Shown one piece after another: positions 52,401 through 60,510 of a stretch of DNA of 64,000 bases (positions within the stretch are counted from its first letter, which is position 1; each line of letters starts with the position of its first letter). The notes under the pieces were generated by a model that was not told the DNA's origin, did not search any database, and was given only the letters and a program-made list of their open reading frames with translations. The stretch is from Streptomyces kurssanovii (GTDB taxonomy: Bacteria > Actinomycetota > Actinomycetes > Streptomycetales > Streptomycetaceae): the NCBI RefSeq assembly GCF_014649695.1, contig NZ_BMTN01000001.1, positions 1 through 64,000 of the forward strand, given 5' to 3'. Made by a program: the position numbers and the translations under genes.

Positions 52401-54527
52401 GCCGAACCACGGGGCCTCCATGCCGGGGTGCATGGTGTTGAGCCAGAGCGAGACCTCCGCCAGCTCCACGGCGGTTTCGTTGAGGTCCACCCCGTACGAG
52501 TTGTGCAGCGCGATGTACGCCTTGACCTTCTGGAGTTCGACCGGGTACTTCTCCGTGTCGATCGCCTCGCCGGTCTCCTCCTGCCGCCGACGCAGGTACT
52601 CCGCCGCGACCTGGTTGATCGCCTCGTTGAGGAACGCGCCCGACCCCAGCGCCGGTTCGCAGATCTTCCAGTCCAGCAGCTCCCGCGCCTCGGTCTTCGT
52701 GCCGTCCTGGTCCAGCCGATGCTGGAGTGCCAGCTGCACGGTCACCTTGGTCAGCGACTCCGGCGTGTAGTACGACGCCGAGGTCTGCCGGTCACGCCCG
52801 GACAGCCGGTACACGAACCCGCCCTGCGGGTGCCGGACCCGGCGGTCCTCACCCGTCTCGTCGTCACGACGTCGTACGAACACCGCGTCCGCGTACTCGT
52901 CGGCCTTCGAGGCCGGGACGAGCCAGGAGCCGTCCTTCGGGTCGCCGCCCTTCGCGACCTCGTACAGCTCCTCGCCCGCGACGAAGCCCGAGTACGACAT
53001 CAGGCCCTCGTACACCGCGCCGAGCTGGTTGATGCCGAGCTGGGCGTACGAGATGAAGCCGCCGCGTTCGCCCTTCCTGCCCTTGGTGAGCATCAGCTTG
53101 CGCAGCACCTGGTACAGCGTGGCGTTGCGCAGCCGCGTGTCCAGGTACCGGGGCTCGCCCGTCTCGTCCTCGTCGTGGCGCGGGTCCGGAACCGAACGGG
53201 CGCCGATGAGGCGGATCGACCCGCCCTCGAAGAGCTTGGAGTGCAGCGGCTCGAAGCGGAGGCCGATGTCTTCGGAGGCAGCCGCGGTCTCCGAGGCCGC
53301 CGCCCCGTGCGTACGGCGCGGCCGGTAGCCGTCCTGGACCTTCCTGAACAGCAGGTCCAGCGACTCGTACAGGTAGAAGCCCTCACGGGCCTTCTCGCCG
53401 ACCAGGTCGCGTTCCGCGACGAGTTCGCCGAGCCGCCCGAGGCCGTAGCCCTGGTGGTACTCGGGATAGTCCGACGGCAGGATGCCCAGCTCGGGGCGGG
53501 CCTCCGCGTACAGCAGGAACAGGATCCGGTACAGGTAGCGCAGCGACTCGCGGGTCAGCTGCCGACCCAGCTCCGGCAGGTCCCGGACCTCCTCCGGCCG
53601 CACGCCCTGCGAACGGATGCGTTCCAGCACCTCGTTGGCGATGAGTTCGACCGACTCGCGCAGCCCGTCCCGCAGTTCCGACGAGACGCCGACCGCGTGC
53701 TTGGTCGACTTGTCGACGAGACCGGCGAGCGGGTTCTCGCCGCCCTCCTCCGGGGTGCGCAGCGAGTCCGCGCCGAACAGGGCGGCCAGGGTGTCGAGTT
53801 CCTGGCCGTCCTTGGTGTTGTTGCGGTCGAGCGCGGTGTCCAGTGAGGCGGCCAGGTAGCGGCCCTCGCCCCAGACCGCCCGGTCGGCGAGAACGATCAC
53901 GCCGCCCGCGAGGAGCAGCACATAGCGGGGTGCGTCCTCGCTCGCGAAGAGGAAGGAGGCCAGCTTGGAGCCGGTCGTGATCGTGTTCTGCCCGTCGAGC
54001 CGCAGCGGGTGGAGCAGCCGGCCTGCCCCGTCCGGGTCGAGGGCGGCGTCCGGCTCGGCCGCCCAGCCGCAGTCGAGGGCGACGAGGCCCGGCTCTGCGT
54101 GCGCGACCTCCACCTCGTACGGGGTGTCGGCGCGGCGCACGGTGAGGGTCTGCGGCTTGGCGTCGTAGCCGAAGGCGCGCAGCACGGAGGCGTTCAGCTC
54201 GGCCGCGCGGGTGCGCCACTCGGGCCGGTCGTAGGTGAGGGCGTCGCTGTCCTCGGTGTCGTCGCCGGCCGCGTCGGCGAAGTACGCGCGGGACTTGAAG
54301 TACGGGCGGCGCAGGGCCCGCAGGCCCAAGCGCGGGGTGACGGGCAGCGCGTCAGCGGCGGGCTCGATCTCCTCGGCGGTTGCGTCCGCAGCGGCTGCCG
54401 CCTTCGCCTCCTCCTCGCGTTCCTTCCACTTCGCGAGCAGGCCCGACTTGAGGTCCTTCGGGAAGACCTCGGCCAGGTAGTGCGCGGAGAAGTAGTCGCC
54501 GCGGTTGACCAGGGAGTCGTACGTCAT
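49470..54527 (-). CDS. Giant N6-adenine DNA methyltransferase (Eco57I/DrmMI-PglX-like)
   Basis: A 1685-aa protein; the start at 54527 follows AGGAGG. N-terminal ~1-560 is alpha/beta regulatory sequence (MTYDSLVNRGDYFSAHYLAE; LRYLYRILFLLYAEARPELG). Methylase motifs: X SASYYTPESLTK, I WKICEPALGSGAFLNEAINQ (~621-632), GVDLNETAVELAEVSLWLNT, and IV NPPW at 1058-1061. Then a target-recognition region (~1060-1490) and a helical C-terminus. It should methylate adenine in a specific sequence, marking self DNA, as DrmMI in DISARM or PglX in BREX do. No separate PD-(D/E)xK nuclease motif is evident. Bases ~49900-51330 (recognition region) have much lower GC than the rest. Third gene of a kinase-helicase-methylase operon, 20 bases after the helicase. 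Confidence 0.92.
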   Translation of the reverse strand: MTYDSLVNRGDYFSAHYLAEVFPKDLKSGLLAKWKEREEEAKAAAAADATAEEIEPAADALPVTPRLGLRALRRPYFKSRAYFADAAGDDTEDSDALTYDRPEWRTRAAELNASVLRAFGYDAKPQTLTVRRADTPYEVEVAHAEPGLVALDCGWAAEPDAALDPDGAGRLLHPLRLDGQNTITTGSKLASFLFASEDAPRYVLLLAGGVIVLADRAVWGEGRYLAASLDTALDRNNTKDGQELDTLAALFGADSLRTPEEGGENPLAGLVDKSTKHAVGVSSELRDGLRESVELIANEVLERIRSQGVRPEEVRDLPELGRQLTRESLRYLYRILFLLYAEARPELGILPSDYPEYHQGYGLGRLGELVAERDLVGEKAREGFYLYESLDLLFRKVQDGYRPRRTHGAAASETAAASEDIGLRFEPLHSKLFEGGSIRLIGARSVPDPRHDEDETGEPRYLDTRLRNATLYQVLRKLMLTKGRKGERGGFISYAQLGINQLGAVYEGLMSYSGFVAGEELYEVAKGGDPKDGSWLVPASKADEYADAVFVRRRDDETGEDRRVRHPQGGFVYRLSGRDRQTSASYYTPESLTKVTVQLALQHRLDQDGTKTEARELLDWKICEPALGSGAFLNEAINQVAAEYLRRRQEETGEAIDTEKYPVELQKVKAYIALHNSYGVDLNETAVELAEVSLWLNTMHPGMEAPWFGLHLRRGNSLIGGRREIYGPERLKKGGWLGTTPERFPLTAASDGLPEGSVHHFLLPAKEWGAVAAEKEAKALAPEDAKRLAAWRKAITKSPTAKQTARLQGLARRAEYLWGLVCRRLEISERDISRRIDVWGAESEWLRQPVEAVQREDVLADLEAVDTPYWRLKTLMDAWCALWFWPVQKAALLDGSDGAYTRMAAVPQAVASRSASEVIRTYEEVDFLGNVTVKEVTRDDVEKRRTGRRKVEIKSVQRRAVIPLTCLDDWLDFAESLLGTQEVPADSLISEFESLSELSPYEDDLPDYMGMDRAHHLESRYPWAGAARDVAVQQGFFHWELEFAQVFGRGGYDLQVGNPPWVRPEWQENLVLAELEPWFELSDKPTSSEWNLRKSDVLASGNRFLLAELASNTGTTNSLSSITRYPLLAGTKPDLYRAFMCQAWNNQQKHGVTGLIHPDTHFGGVKEGALREAAYKHLRIHAHFSNLAAIFPDIRVTRQFGLNIYGHAASISFQHLSWLFSPTTLVKSITHDATGTRPGIKDRGRWDQRPHRARLVHVNNERLREWRRLFGESDLPVSQTPLLYPVTTDEQGAITALSADHPKLAELNSRVAIGYLEDQARKNGLVAWGTAETDSWSEVVLQGPFLGVANTFAKKPNIPCKTHRDYSPYDLLNLPRSAVPRTNYYRATDENTFVNAQESWGAWGPYTSRYRVAWRDMIPFDTERSLFAALVPPGTAHVNAVRSMHVQDNRVTSLVSGFWAALPSDYLLRITGRAHMSVAEVAKMPAPTSSHPLAEALLVRTLRLNCLTDAYQDLWQELFHLTWPHYEGWAHEWPHLEPLSQHLTPVWELATPLRSEYSRRAALVELDALVAVWLGITADQLVAIYRSRYPVLSDYELEMFFDMNGRKIARAHHAQGYGQSSDAYSLLLNHLAKPADPPPDGYTAPFYKADRETEMRTAHAHFQTRLDAEIAAGRWAPPEPVPVEA

Positions 54528-54547
54528 GGCGGTAGGAACCTCCTGGT

Positions 54548-57448
54548 TCAGTGCGAAGCGGTCGGGGCGGGCGAGGCCGCGTCGAGGACGGCGAGGATGC
54601 GGAGCATGGGGCGTCCGGTGGTCAGCAGCGAGTCGGCGAGCCTCGTCAGGTCGGTCTTGGTGGTGCCGCCGAGGCTGAGCTGCTCCCAGTCGCCGAGGCG
54701 CTGCCGGTACTTTTCGATCGGCTGCTCCAAGGCTCGGTCCCAGTCGTCGCTGTGCTTGTCGAGGAACATCTCCGCCGCCCGCAGCGCGTCCGGGATGCCG
54801 GCGGCGAGGGCGTCGAGGTCGTGGGTGTGCAGCGGGTTGGCCATCGTCGGGCCGACACCGGCCCGGCGCAGAGCGTCGACCATGTCGTCGGAGGCGACCC
54901 CATCCCGTACGGTCATCCACTTCACGACGGTCGGCCGGCCCAGCGCGTTGGAGTAGATGCCCTGCACGAGGTACGTGGGTGCGGGGACGTCGGCGGTGAC
55001 GACCGGGGCCTCCTGGCGGCCCAGGTTGACCAGGACCTTGTCCGTCAGCCACTCCACCACCGGGTGGAGGTCGGTCAGCAGCGAGATGTCGGGCCAGCTG
55101 GACGTGGACGACTCGCGGGCGCGGACCAGCGACAGGTTGGCCAGCTTGCGGTTCAGTGTCACCAGCATCCGCTCGTGGAGGCGCTGCTCGCGGCGGTAGT
55201 CCGGGGGCAGGGCCTTCATCCGGTGGACCAGATCCGCAGGCGGGCGGAACGACATCAGGCCCGTCTCGTCGTCGCGGTCCATCTCCAACTGCCGCTGCGC
55301 GTCCGGGAACACCTCGCGAAGCGCCTCGTCGACGAACTCCCGCGTCCCCGCGAACAGGCGCGGTACGACGGCGGGCGCGGGCGCCGGGCCCGTACCGTCG
55401 TCGTCGGTCAATGCTGCGGGACCTTCGGACGCGGCAGGGGCCGCCTCGGTGCCGTCGAAGGCGTCGACCTCCGCGAAGAAGTCTGCCAGGAAGTCGTCCG
55501 TGGCCGCCGCAGCGTCCTCGGCCGACCGCTGAAGCGACTCGTCGACCGTGCGGCCCCGCAGCAGGTCCTGGACGAGGGACTTCTCCTCGGCCTCCGCCCG
55601 GTACAGCCCGCTCACCGCCTCCGCCGTGCCCAGCGAGCGGTGCGCCTCGTCCTCCCGCTCCAGCAGCCGCTCCGCGACCGTCCGGTCGTCCTTCGCGCCG
55701 TCCACGTCACTGGTGAGGATCAGCGCGCGGAACTGCGGCTGGTGCGCCTGCCCGTAGCGGTCGATACGGCCGTTGCGCTGCTCGATGCGGATCAGCGACC
55801 ACGGCACGTCGTAATGGATCAACTGGTGGCACTGGCGGTGCAGGTTGACACCCTCGGAGGCGACGTCGCCCGTGAAGAGGATGCGTACGGGGGTGTCGGC
55901 GAGCCCGAAGTCCTCGACGCACTGCATCTGCTGCTCGTCGGAGAGCCCGCCGTGCATCACGCGGGCCGCCTCGCCGAGCGCCTTGCCCTTGAAGCCGAGC
56001 GCCGCCGGTACTGCTTCCCGCAGCCACTCCAGGGTCTGGACGCGCTCCGAGAAGACCACGACCCGGGTGTCGGACTTCGGGCCGACGCCGATCGCCTTCA
56101 ACTGCTCGACCAGCGCCGTGAACTTCGCCGAGTCGGACTCCGTCATCCCGGCCGTCAGCTCGTCCAGCCTGCGCAGGGCCACCAGCTCCGGCGCGTCCGG
56201 GTCGGCGAAGTCCTTCTTCAGCAGCGTCTTGATGCGGGCAGCCACCGTCGCTCGGAAGGCGCGGTGCGAGGAGAGGAAGGACTTCAGCAATGTGTACGGG
56301 AACAGCGGTACCTCGCTGACCGACGTGCTCTCCCCGGGAGCCGGGAGCCACACCCGTGCCAGCTCCTCGAACACCTTCTCCTCGGCCGGTGTCGCCGCGC
56401 AGTGCACCGACTCCGACGGCCCCCGGTCCGCCCACTGGCCCTTCATCGTCTCGCGGACCTCGGGGCTGACCTTCGTCCGGCGGATGAACAGGTGCTTGAT
56501 GTCGTCGGCGTCGTAGTGCTCGGGGTCGCGGATAGCCGCCGGGTCGAGCAGAGCGATCAGTTCGGCGAAGGAGCGGGCATTGCCGTTGTGCGGGGTGGCG
56601 GACGCCAGGATCAGCGCGTCGGTGCGGGGCGCGAGCAGCTGGGCCAGCTGGTTGCGCAGCGAGCCGCGGTTGATCAGGTTGTGCGACTCGTCGATGACGA
56701 CCGCGTCCCAGCGGATCTGCTCCAGATGGTGCTTGTACTGGTCGGTGTTCTTCAGGGTGTCGACGGAGACGATGACCCGCTTGAAGTACGTGAACGGGTT
56801 CCGCCCCGCCGGGATCTCCCGCTGCACCTTCTCGATGCCCGCCGAGTCCAGGCGGATCAGCGGAATCGCGAACCGGGTCCACAGCTCGTGCTGGAACTGC
56901 TCCAGGACGTGCTGCGGTGTGACGACGAGGATGCGCTCGCCCCGGCCGCGGCGGATCAGCTCGGCCAGGGTCAGGCCGATCTCCAGCGTCTTGCCGAGGC
57001 CGACCACGTCGGCGATCAGCAGCCGGGGCCGCAGGTTGAGACCGGAGAGCGCGAGCTGCGCCGGGCGGTGCTGGTACGGGAGGGCGTCGAGCAGGAAACT
57101 GTCGGCGAGGGCGAGACCGCGCTCGGACTGGGGGAGCGGGGTCTTGCGGAGAACGGCCTCCAGGAAGAGGCGGCTGCGGCGGAAGTTCGCCGAGTCGTCC
57201 GCGATCAGTTTGGTGCGGCGCGGGTCCATCAGCTCGACGTCGTCCAGGGCCGTGAAGAAGACGGCCTCCTGGTCGCGGACGAACTCCGAGACGCCCACCG
57301 CCTCGATCCGGTCGCCGTCGTGGGCGGTGCGCGTGACGTTCCGTACGAGCCACTCCTCGTCGCGCACGACGATCTGCGCGCCCGGCGGATACTGGGCGTC
57401 CGCGACGGCATTCGCGGGCCGGTCCGTGCGCTCCTGCTCGACGGTCAC
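54548..57448 (-). CDS. SNF2-family DNA helicase/translocase (DrmD-like)
   Basis: A 966-aa protein; GTG at 57448 follows AGGAGG. N-terminal YPPGAQIVVRDEEWLVRNVT is the small beta domain preceding many R-M-linked SNF2 ATPases. ATPase: PYQHRPAQLALSGL, Walker A LLIADVVGLGKTLEIGLTLA (147-154; V-V instead of the usual E-M), VTPQHVLEQFQHEL, Walker B AVVIDESHNLINRGS, LILASATPHNGNA; second lobe RVVVFSERVQTLEWL, ILFTGDVASEGVNLHRQCHQ, QRNGRIDRYGQ with the arginine fingers. C-terminal ~350 residues carry a long coiled segment. It likely translocates on DNA to feed the methylase or an effector. Second gene of the operon; DrmD of DISARM and BREX-linked helicases have this architecture. Confidence 0.93.
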   Translation of the reverse strand: MTVEQERTDRPANAVADAQYPPGAQIVVRDEEWLVRNVTRTAHDGDRIEAVGVSEFVRDQEAVFFTALDDVELMDPRRTKLIADDSANFRRSRLFLEAVLRKTPLPQSERGLALADSFLLDALPYQHRPAQLALSGLNLRPRLLIADVVGLGKTLEIGLTLAELIRRGRGERILVVTPQHVLEQFQHELWTRFAIPLIRLDSAGIEKVQREIPAGRNPFTYFKRVIVSVDTLKNTDQYKHHLEQIRWDAVVIDESHNLINRGSLRNQLAQLLAPRTDALILASATPHNGNARSFAELIALLDPAAIRDPEHYDADDIKHLFIRRTKVSPEVRETMKGQWADRGPSESVHCAATPAEEKVFEELARVWLPAPGESTSVSEVPLFPYTLLKSFLSSHRAFRATVAARIKTLLKKDFADPDAPELVALRRLDELTAGMTESDSAKFTALVEQLKAIGVGPKSDTRVVVFSERVQTLEWLREAVPAALGFKGKALGEAARVMHGGLSDEQQMQCVEDFGLADTPVRILFTGDVASEGVNLHRQCHQLIHYDVPWSLIRIEQRNGRIDRYGQAHQPQFRALILTSDVDGAKDDRTVAERLLEREDEAHRSLGTAEAVSGLYRAEAEEKSLVQDLLRGRTVDESLQRSAEDAAAATDDFLADFFAEVDAFDGTEAAPAASEGPAALTDDDGTGPAPAPAVVPRLFAGTREFVDEALREVFPDAQRQLEMDRDDETGLMSFRPPADLVHRMKALPPDYRREQRLHERMLVTLNRKLANLSLVRARESSTSSWPDISLLTDLHPVVEWLTDKVLVNLGRQEAPVVTADVPAPTYLVQGIYSNALGRPTVVKWMTVRDGVASDDMVDALRRAGVGPTMANPLHTHDLDALAAGIPDALRAAEMFLDKHSDDWDRALEQPIEKYRQRLGDWEQLSLGGTTKTDLTRLADSLLTTGRPMLRILAVLDAASPAPTASH

Positions 57449-57523
57449 GGGCGCTGCCTCCTGGGTGTTGATGCTCTACGGGGTGGTGCGGGGGAGGGTG
57501 CTGCGGGGCGTGGGGCCCGGAGG

Positions 57524-58696
57524 TCAGAACTTGGCGCTCTGCGCGTACGTCTCGCGCAACTGCTGCGCGACCTTGCGGGCCTGCACCGAGTGGCGCAGCG
57601 GCGCGGGGGTGGCGGGGCGCTGCGGTTTCAGCGGCGTGGGGGCCGCCGGGGAGGGCTCGAGGACGGCAGGGGCCGTCGGGTCCGGCTCGGAAATCCTGAC
57701 CGTCGGTGTGTACGCGTCGGCCGCCGGCATTTCCAGCGGGAGCGTGGGCGCCGGGGGCTGCTGCGGCATCGGCACGGTCGGTGCCTCGGGCGGCAGGGGC
57801 GGGGCCGCGTGGGACGGGCCGGGCGCGGTGAACGTCGTCAGTCTGCGCCGGGCCTGCGCGACCTTCATACCCAGCGCCTCGATCACCGTCCGGCACTGCT
57901 GCACGACCTCGGGCAGGGCGGGCCGGTCGGCGGGTGCGTACGACAGCATGGCCGTCAGCAGCGGCACCAGCTCCTGCGGTGCGCCCGCCAGATCCGGCTC
58001 CTTCGACTGCTCGGTGATCATGTGGAACATGACGTTGACGTTGGCGGCCTGGTACGGGTAGTGCCCGGTTGCCGCGTACAGCAGCACCGCGCCCAGCGCG
58101 TACACGTCGACCGGCGGTTCGTGCGGTTTGACGCCGTTCGCCTGCTCCGGGGACATGCAGGCGGGGGTGCCCATGACCGTGTTCGGGGCGGTGAGGGACG
58201 CGGTGGTCTCGGTGAAGACGGCGAGACCGAAGTCGATGATCTTGGGGCCGTTGGGCCCGAGCAGGATGTTGGCGGGCTTGAGGTCCCGGTGGACCAGATC
58301 CTGCTTGTGCACGGCGGCAAGGGCCTCCGCCAGGGTCGCACCGAGCGAGGCGACCAGGACCGCGGGCAGCGGGCCGTGGGTGGTGATGTGCTTGCGCAGA
58401 TCGGGGCCGTCGACGTACTCGGTCGCGAGCCAGGGGCGTTCGGCCTCCGGGTCGGCGTCCAGGAACGCGGCGATCCGCGGACCCCAGATGGTCTTGAGGA
58501 TCTCGATCTCCTGCGCGAAGCGCAGCCGGGCCTCGGAGTCGACGACCGAGGCCTTGATCACCTTCACGGCCGCCGGCTCACCGCCGGGCGACTCCCCGAG
58601 GTAGACCTGCCCCATCCCGCCGTGCCCGACCCGGCCGAGCAGCTCGAAGCCGCCGACCTCGGAAGGGTCCTCGGGGCTGAGCGGTGTGGTCTGCAC
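57524..58696 (-). CDS. Cytoplasmic Ser/Thr protein kinase heading the helicase-methylase operon
   Basis: A 390-aa kinase; GTG at 58696 has GAGGA upstream. Kinase domain: GRVGHGGMGQVYLGE, K45 in AAVKVIKAS, HRDLKPANILLGPNG (HRD 136-138), IDFGLAV (155-157), MGTPACMSPEQ. The C-terminal ~110 residues are Pro/Ala/Thr-rich with TVRISEPDPTAP and no membrane segment. It is followed after 75 bases by the SNF2 helicase and methyltransferase, so phosphorylation probably controls that system, as PglW does in the Streptomyces Pgl/BREX type 2 system. PglY and PglZ are missing here. Could also be a chromosomal kinase that merely adjoins the operon. Confidence 0.9.
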   Translation of the reverse strand: MQTTPLSPEDPSEVGGFELLGRVGHGGMGQVYLGESPGGEPAAVKVIKASVVDSEARLRFAQEIEILKTIWGPRIAAFLDADPEAERPWLATEYVDGPDLRKHITTHGPLPAVLVASLGATLAEALAAVHKQDLVHRDLKPANILLGPNGPKIIDFGLAVFTETTASLTAPNTVMGTPACMSPEQANGVKPHEPPVDVYALGAVLLYAATGHYPYQAANVNVMFHMITEQSKEPDLAGAPQELVPLLTAMLSYAPADRPALPEVVQQCRTVIEALGMKVAQARRRLTTFTAPGPSHAAPPLPPEAPTVPMPQQPPAPTLPLEMPAADAYTPTVRISEPDPTAPAVLEPSPAAPTPLKPQRPATPAPLRHSVQARKVAQQLRETYAQSAKF

Positions 58697-59033
58697 AGGT
58701 CCTCGTCAGGGCTGATCAGGCGATGAATGTCCGGGAACACCGTAGTCGACCGCACTCGGTGACGGCAGGTGTACCCGGACATTGCCGACTCGGCGGCCCG
58801 TGAAGGGGCGGCCCGCGGACGGCCTTCGAAGAGGAGCCCGATCCGCGCTGTTTCGATCGATCTTCACAACAAATGCATATCGTGCAGGTCAACTCCTGCG
58901 TGCCGGGGCACCTCGATGACGACGATGTCCACGGCGACGGGGTCCCGTACGGCCGCGACGCCGGTGCGGCAGTCGGCGACCGGGCGGGACCGGTCACCGA
59001 GAAGACCACGCAAACAGCACTGAACAGCGCCCT
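58697..59033. other. Upstream region of the kinase operon
   Basis: Contains the expected minus-strand promoter of the kinase operon. The sequence GATCCGCGCTGTTTCGATCGATCTTCACAAC near 58840-58870 is locally AT-richer, but I see no certain promoter elements. No gene supported. Confidence 0.3.
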
Positions 59034-59241
59034 GTGCCGGCTGCGGCAGCGCTCCGGCCAGATGTTCAGCCCGCTCAGCGTCAGCCGGCTCCTGCCCGCC
59101 GACTACCACTTCGACATGGTCATCTTCGACGAGGCGTCGCAGGTGAGGCCGAGCGACGCCGTCAACCGCATCCTGTCGACCCTCAGACCGGCCACCGACG
59201 CGGAGCTCGCCGGCTTGCTGGACCAGCCGATACGGCGGTGA
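59034..59241 (+). pseudogene. Superfamily I helicase fragment fused to a second gene end
   Basis: From ~59030 the plus strand reads RLRQRSGQMFSPLSVSRLLP, ADYHFDMVIFDEASQVRPSD, the Walker B (DEASQ) region of large DUF4011/AAA_11-12 helicases, which normally continue for >1000 residues. After AVN it switches to RILSTLRPATDAELAGLLDQ and stops at 59239-59241. That tail is also found at 13735-13803. Two relics have been joined by a deletion. Confidence 0.7.
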
Positions 59242-59271
59242 CCGCGAAGGCGTCACCGGCAACCGCCGACG

Positions 59272-60318
59272 TTACGGCGTCACCACGGGGACGCCTTCCG
59301 GGCGGCCGGTGAGCAGCGCTGCGATGTGGTCGGCGCAGCGGAGGGCGGCTCGGCCATCGCGCGCCGGGTCGTCCCGGCGATGTGCGGGGTGAGCAGGGCG
59401 TTGGACAGGCCGAACAACGGCGAGCTGAAAGCGGCGTGCTCGTGGGCGAAGGTGTCGGCGGCGGCGCCCGCCAGGGGGTGCGCCGGGTCGCGCAGCGCGT
59501 CCGCCAGGGCCTGCTCGTCGACGATTCCGCCCCGGGAGGTGTTCAGCAGGATCGAACCGGGCCGCATCAGCGCCAGTTCCGCCTGGCCGATCATTCCACG
59601 GGTCTGCGGGGTGAGCGGGAGGTGCAGGGAGATCACGTCGCTGCCGGCCAGCAGGGCGCGGAGGGACTCGGCTCGGGGCACCGCCGCCGCTGCCGGGCGG
59701 CGGGAGAGACCGTGGACGGTCATGCCGAGGGCGGCCGCCCGCTCGGCCGGCGCCTGGCCGATCCCGAGAATGCCCAGGGTCAGTTCCGACAGCTCGACCG
59801 CGGGGGTGGTCGGCGCGCTCCAGCGGCCTCGGTGCGCGGCCTCGTTGTGCTCCGACAGGCTCCGGGTCAGGGCGAGCAGCTGCGCCAGGGTGAACTCCGC
59901 GACCGCGGCCGCGTTGGAACCCGGGGTGTGGGTGACGGTGACGCCGTGGCGGGCGGCGGCGGCCAGGTCGACGTGGTCGGTGCCCGCCCCGGCCCGACCG
60001 ATCACCCGGAGCCGGTTCACCAGCGCCGGATCGGTCGCCGCCGCCAGAAACGCGGCGCGCAACGGGACGCCCGCCCGGGACTTCACGGCGTGATGGCCGA
60101 GCCCGTCGCGGACGGTCTCGGCGATCAGCACCGACTCGTCGAAGGCGTCGAAGTCGGAACTCCACCCGATCCGTCCACGCGGCCCGTGCGCTCGCCCGGT
60201 CGGCCACCCGCCGGAGGTTCAGAGTGACGGCCGCTCCGTGCCCGAGCAGGCGCTCCAGCTCACGATCAAGCAGTCCCCTAGGAGCCGCGTCCAACAGCAG
60301 AACCCGCATCCGTCCCAT
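59272..60318 (-). pseudogene. D-2-hydroxyacid dehydrogenase pseudogene
   Basis: Three minus-strand frames make one enzyme. Start near 60309: MRVLLLDAAPRGLLDRELER. After a shift near 60155: VLIAETVRDGLGHHAVKS, RLRVIGRAGAGTDHVDLAAA, TPGSNAAAVAEFTLAQLLAL, VISLHLPLTPQTRGMIGQAE, LNTSRGGIVDEQALADALRD, TPHIAGTT. After a second shift near 59350: ALRCADHIAALLTGRPEG. The NAD-binding glycine motif is damaged (LGIGQAPAERAAAL; the second glycines are missing). A D-3-phosphoglycerate-dehydrogenase-like enzyme that is no longer functional. Confidence 0.8.
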
Positions 60319-60510
60319 GAATCCGGTGGCTTACCAGGTGCGGCCCCGAGTATGCCGCCCCGGCTTCGTGTGACGTGTCACAGACAACGAGGCGGCTCTG
60401 TGGCAGCTTCGGCGCAAGCTTCAACGCTCCCGTGTTTCAGAGGAGTTGATGAGGAGCCGCGCCGGGAGCGTTCCGCCCGGGACGGTCTGCCCGCATGTGG
60501 AGAGGATCGA

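Noticed and set aside
57524-58696. Assigning the operon to Pgl/BREX type 2
   Set aside because: PglZ, PglY and BrxD are not in the window, and the helicase resembles SNF2/DrmD rather than BREX ATPases.
54551-58726. A 1391-aa plus-strand ORF opposite the kinase and helicase genes
   Set aside because: Its Arg/Val/Leu-rich composition is the antisense shadow of high-GC genes with clear motifs on the other strand.
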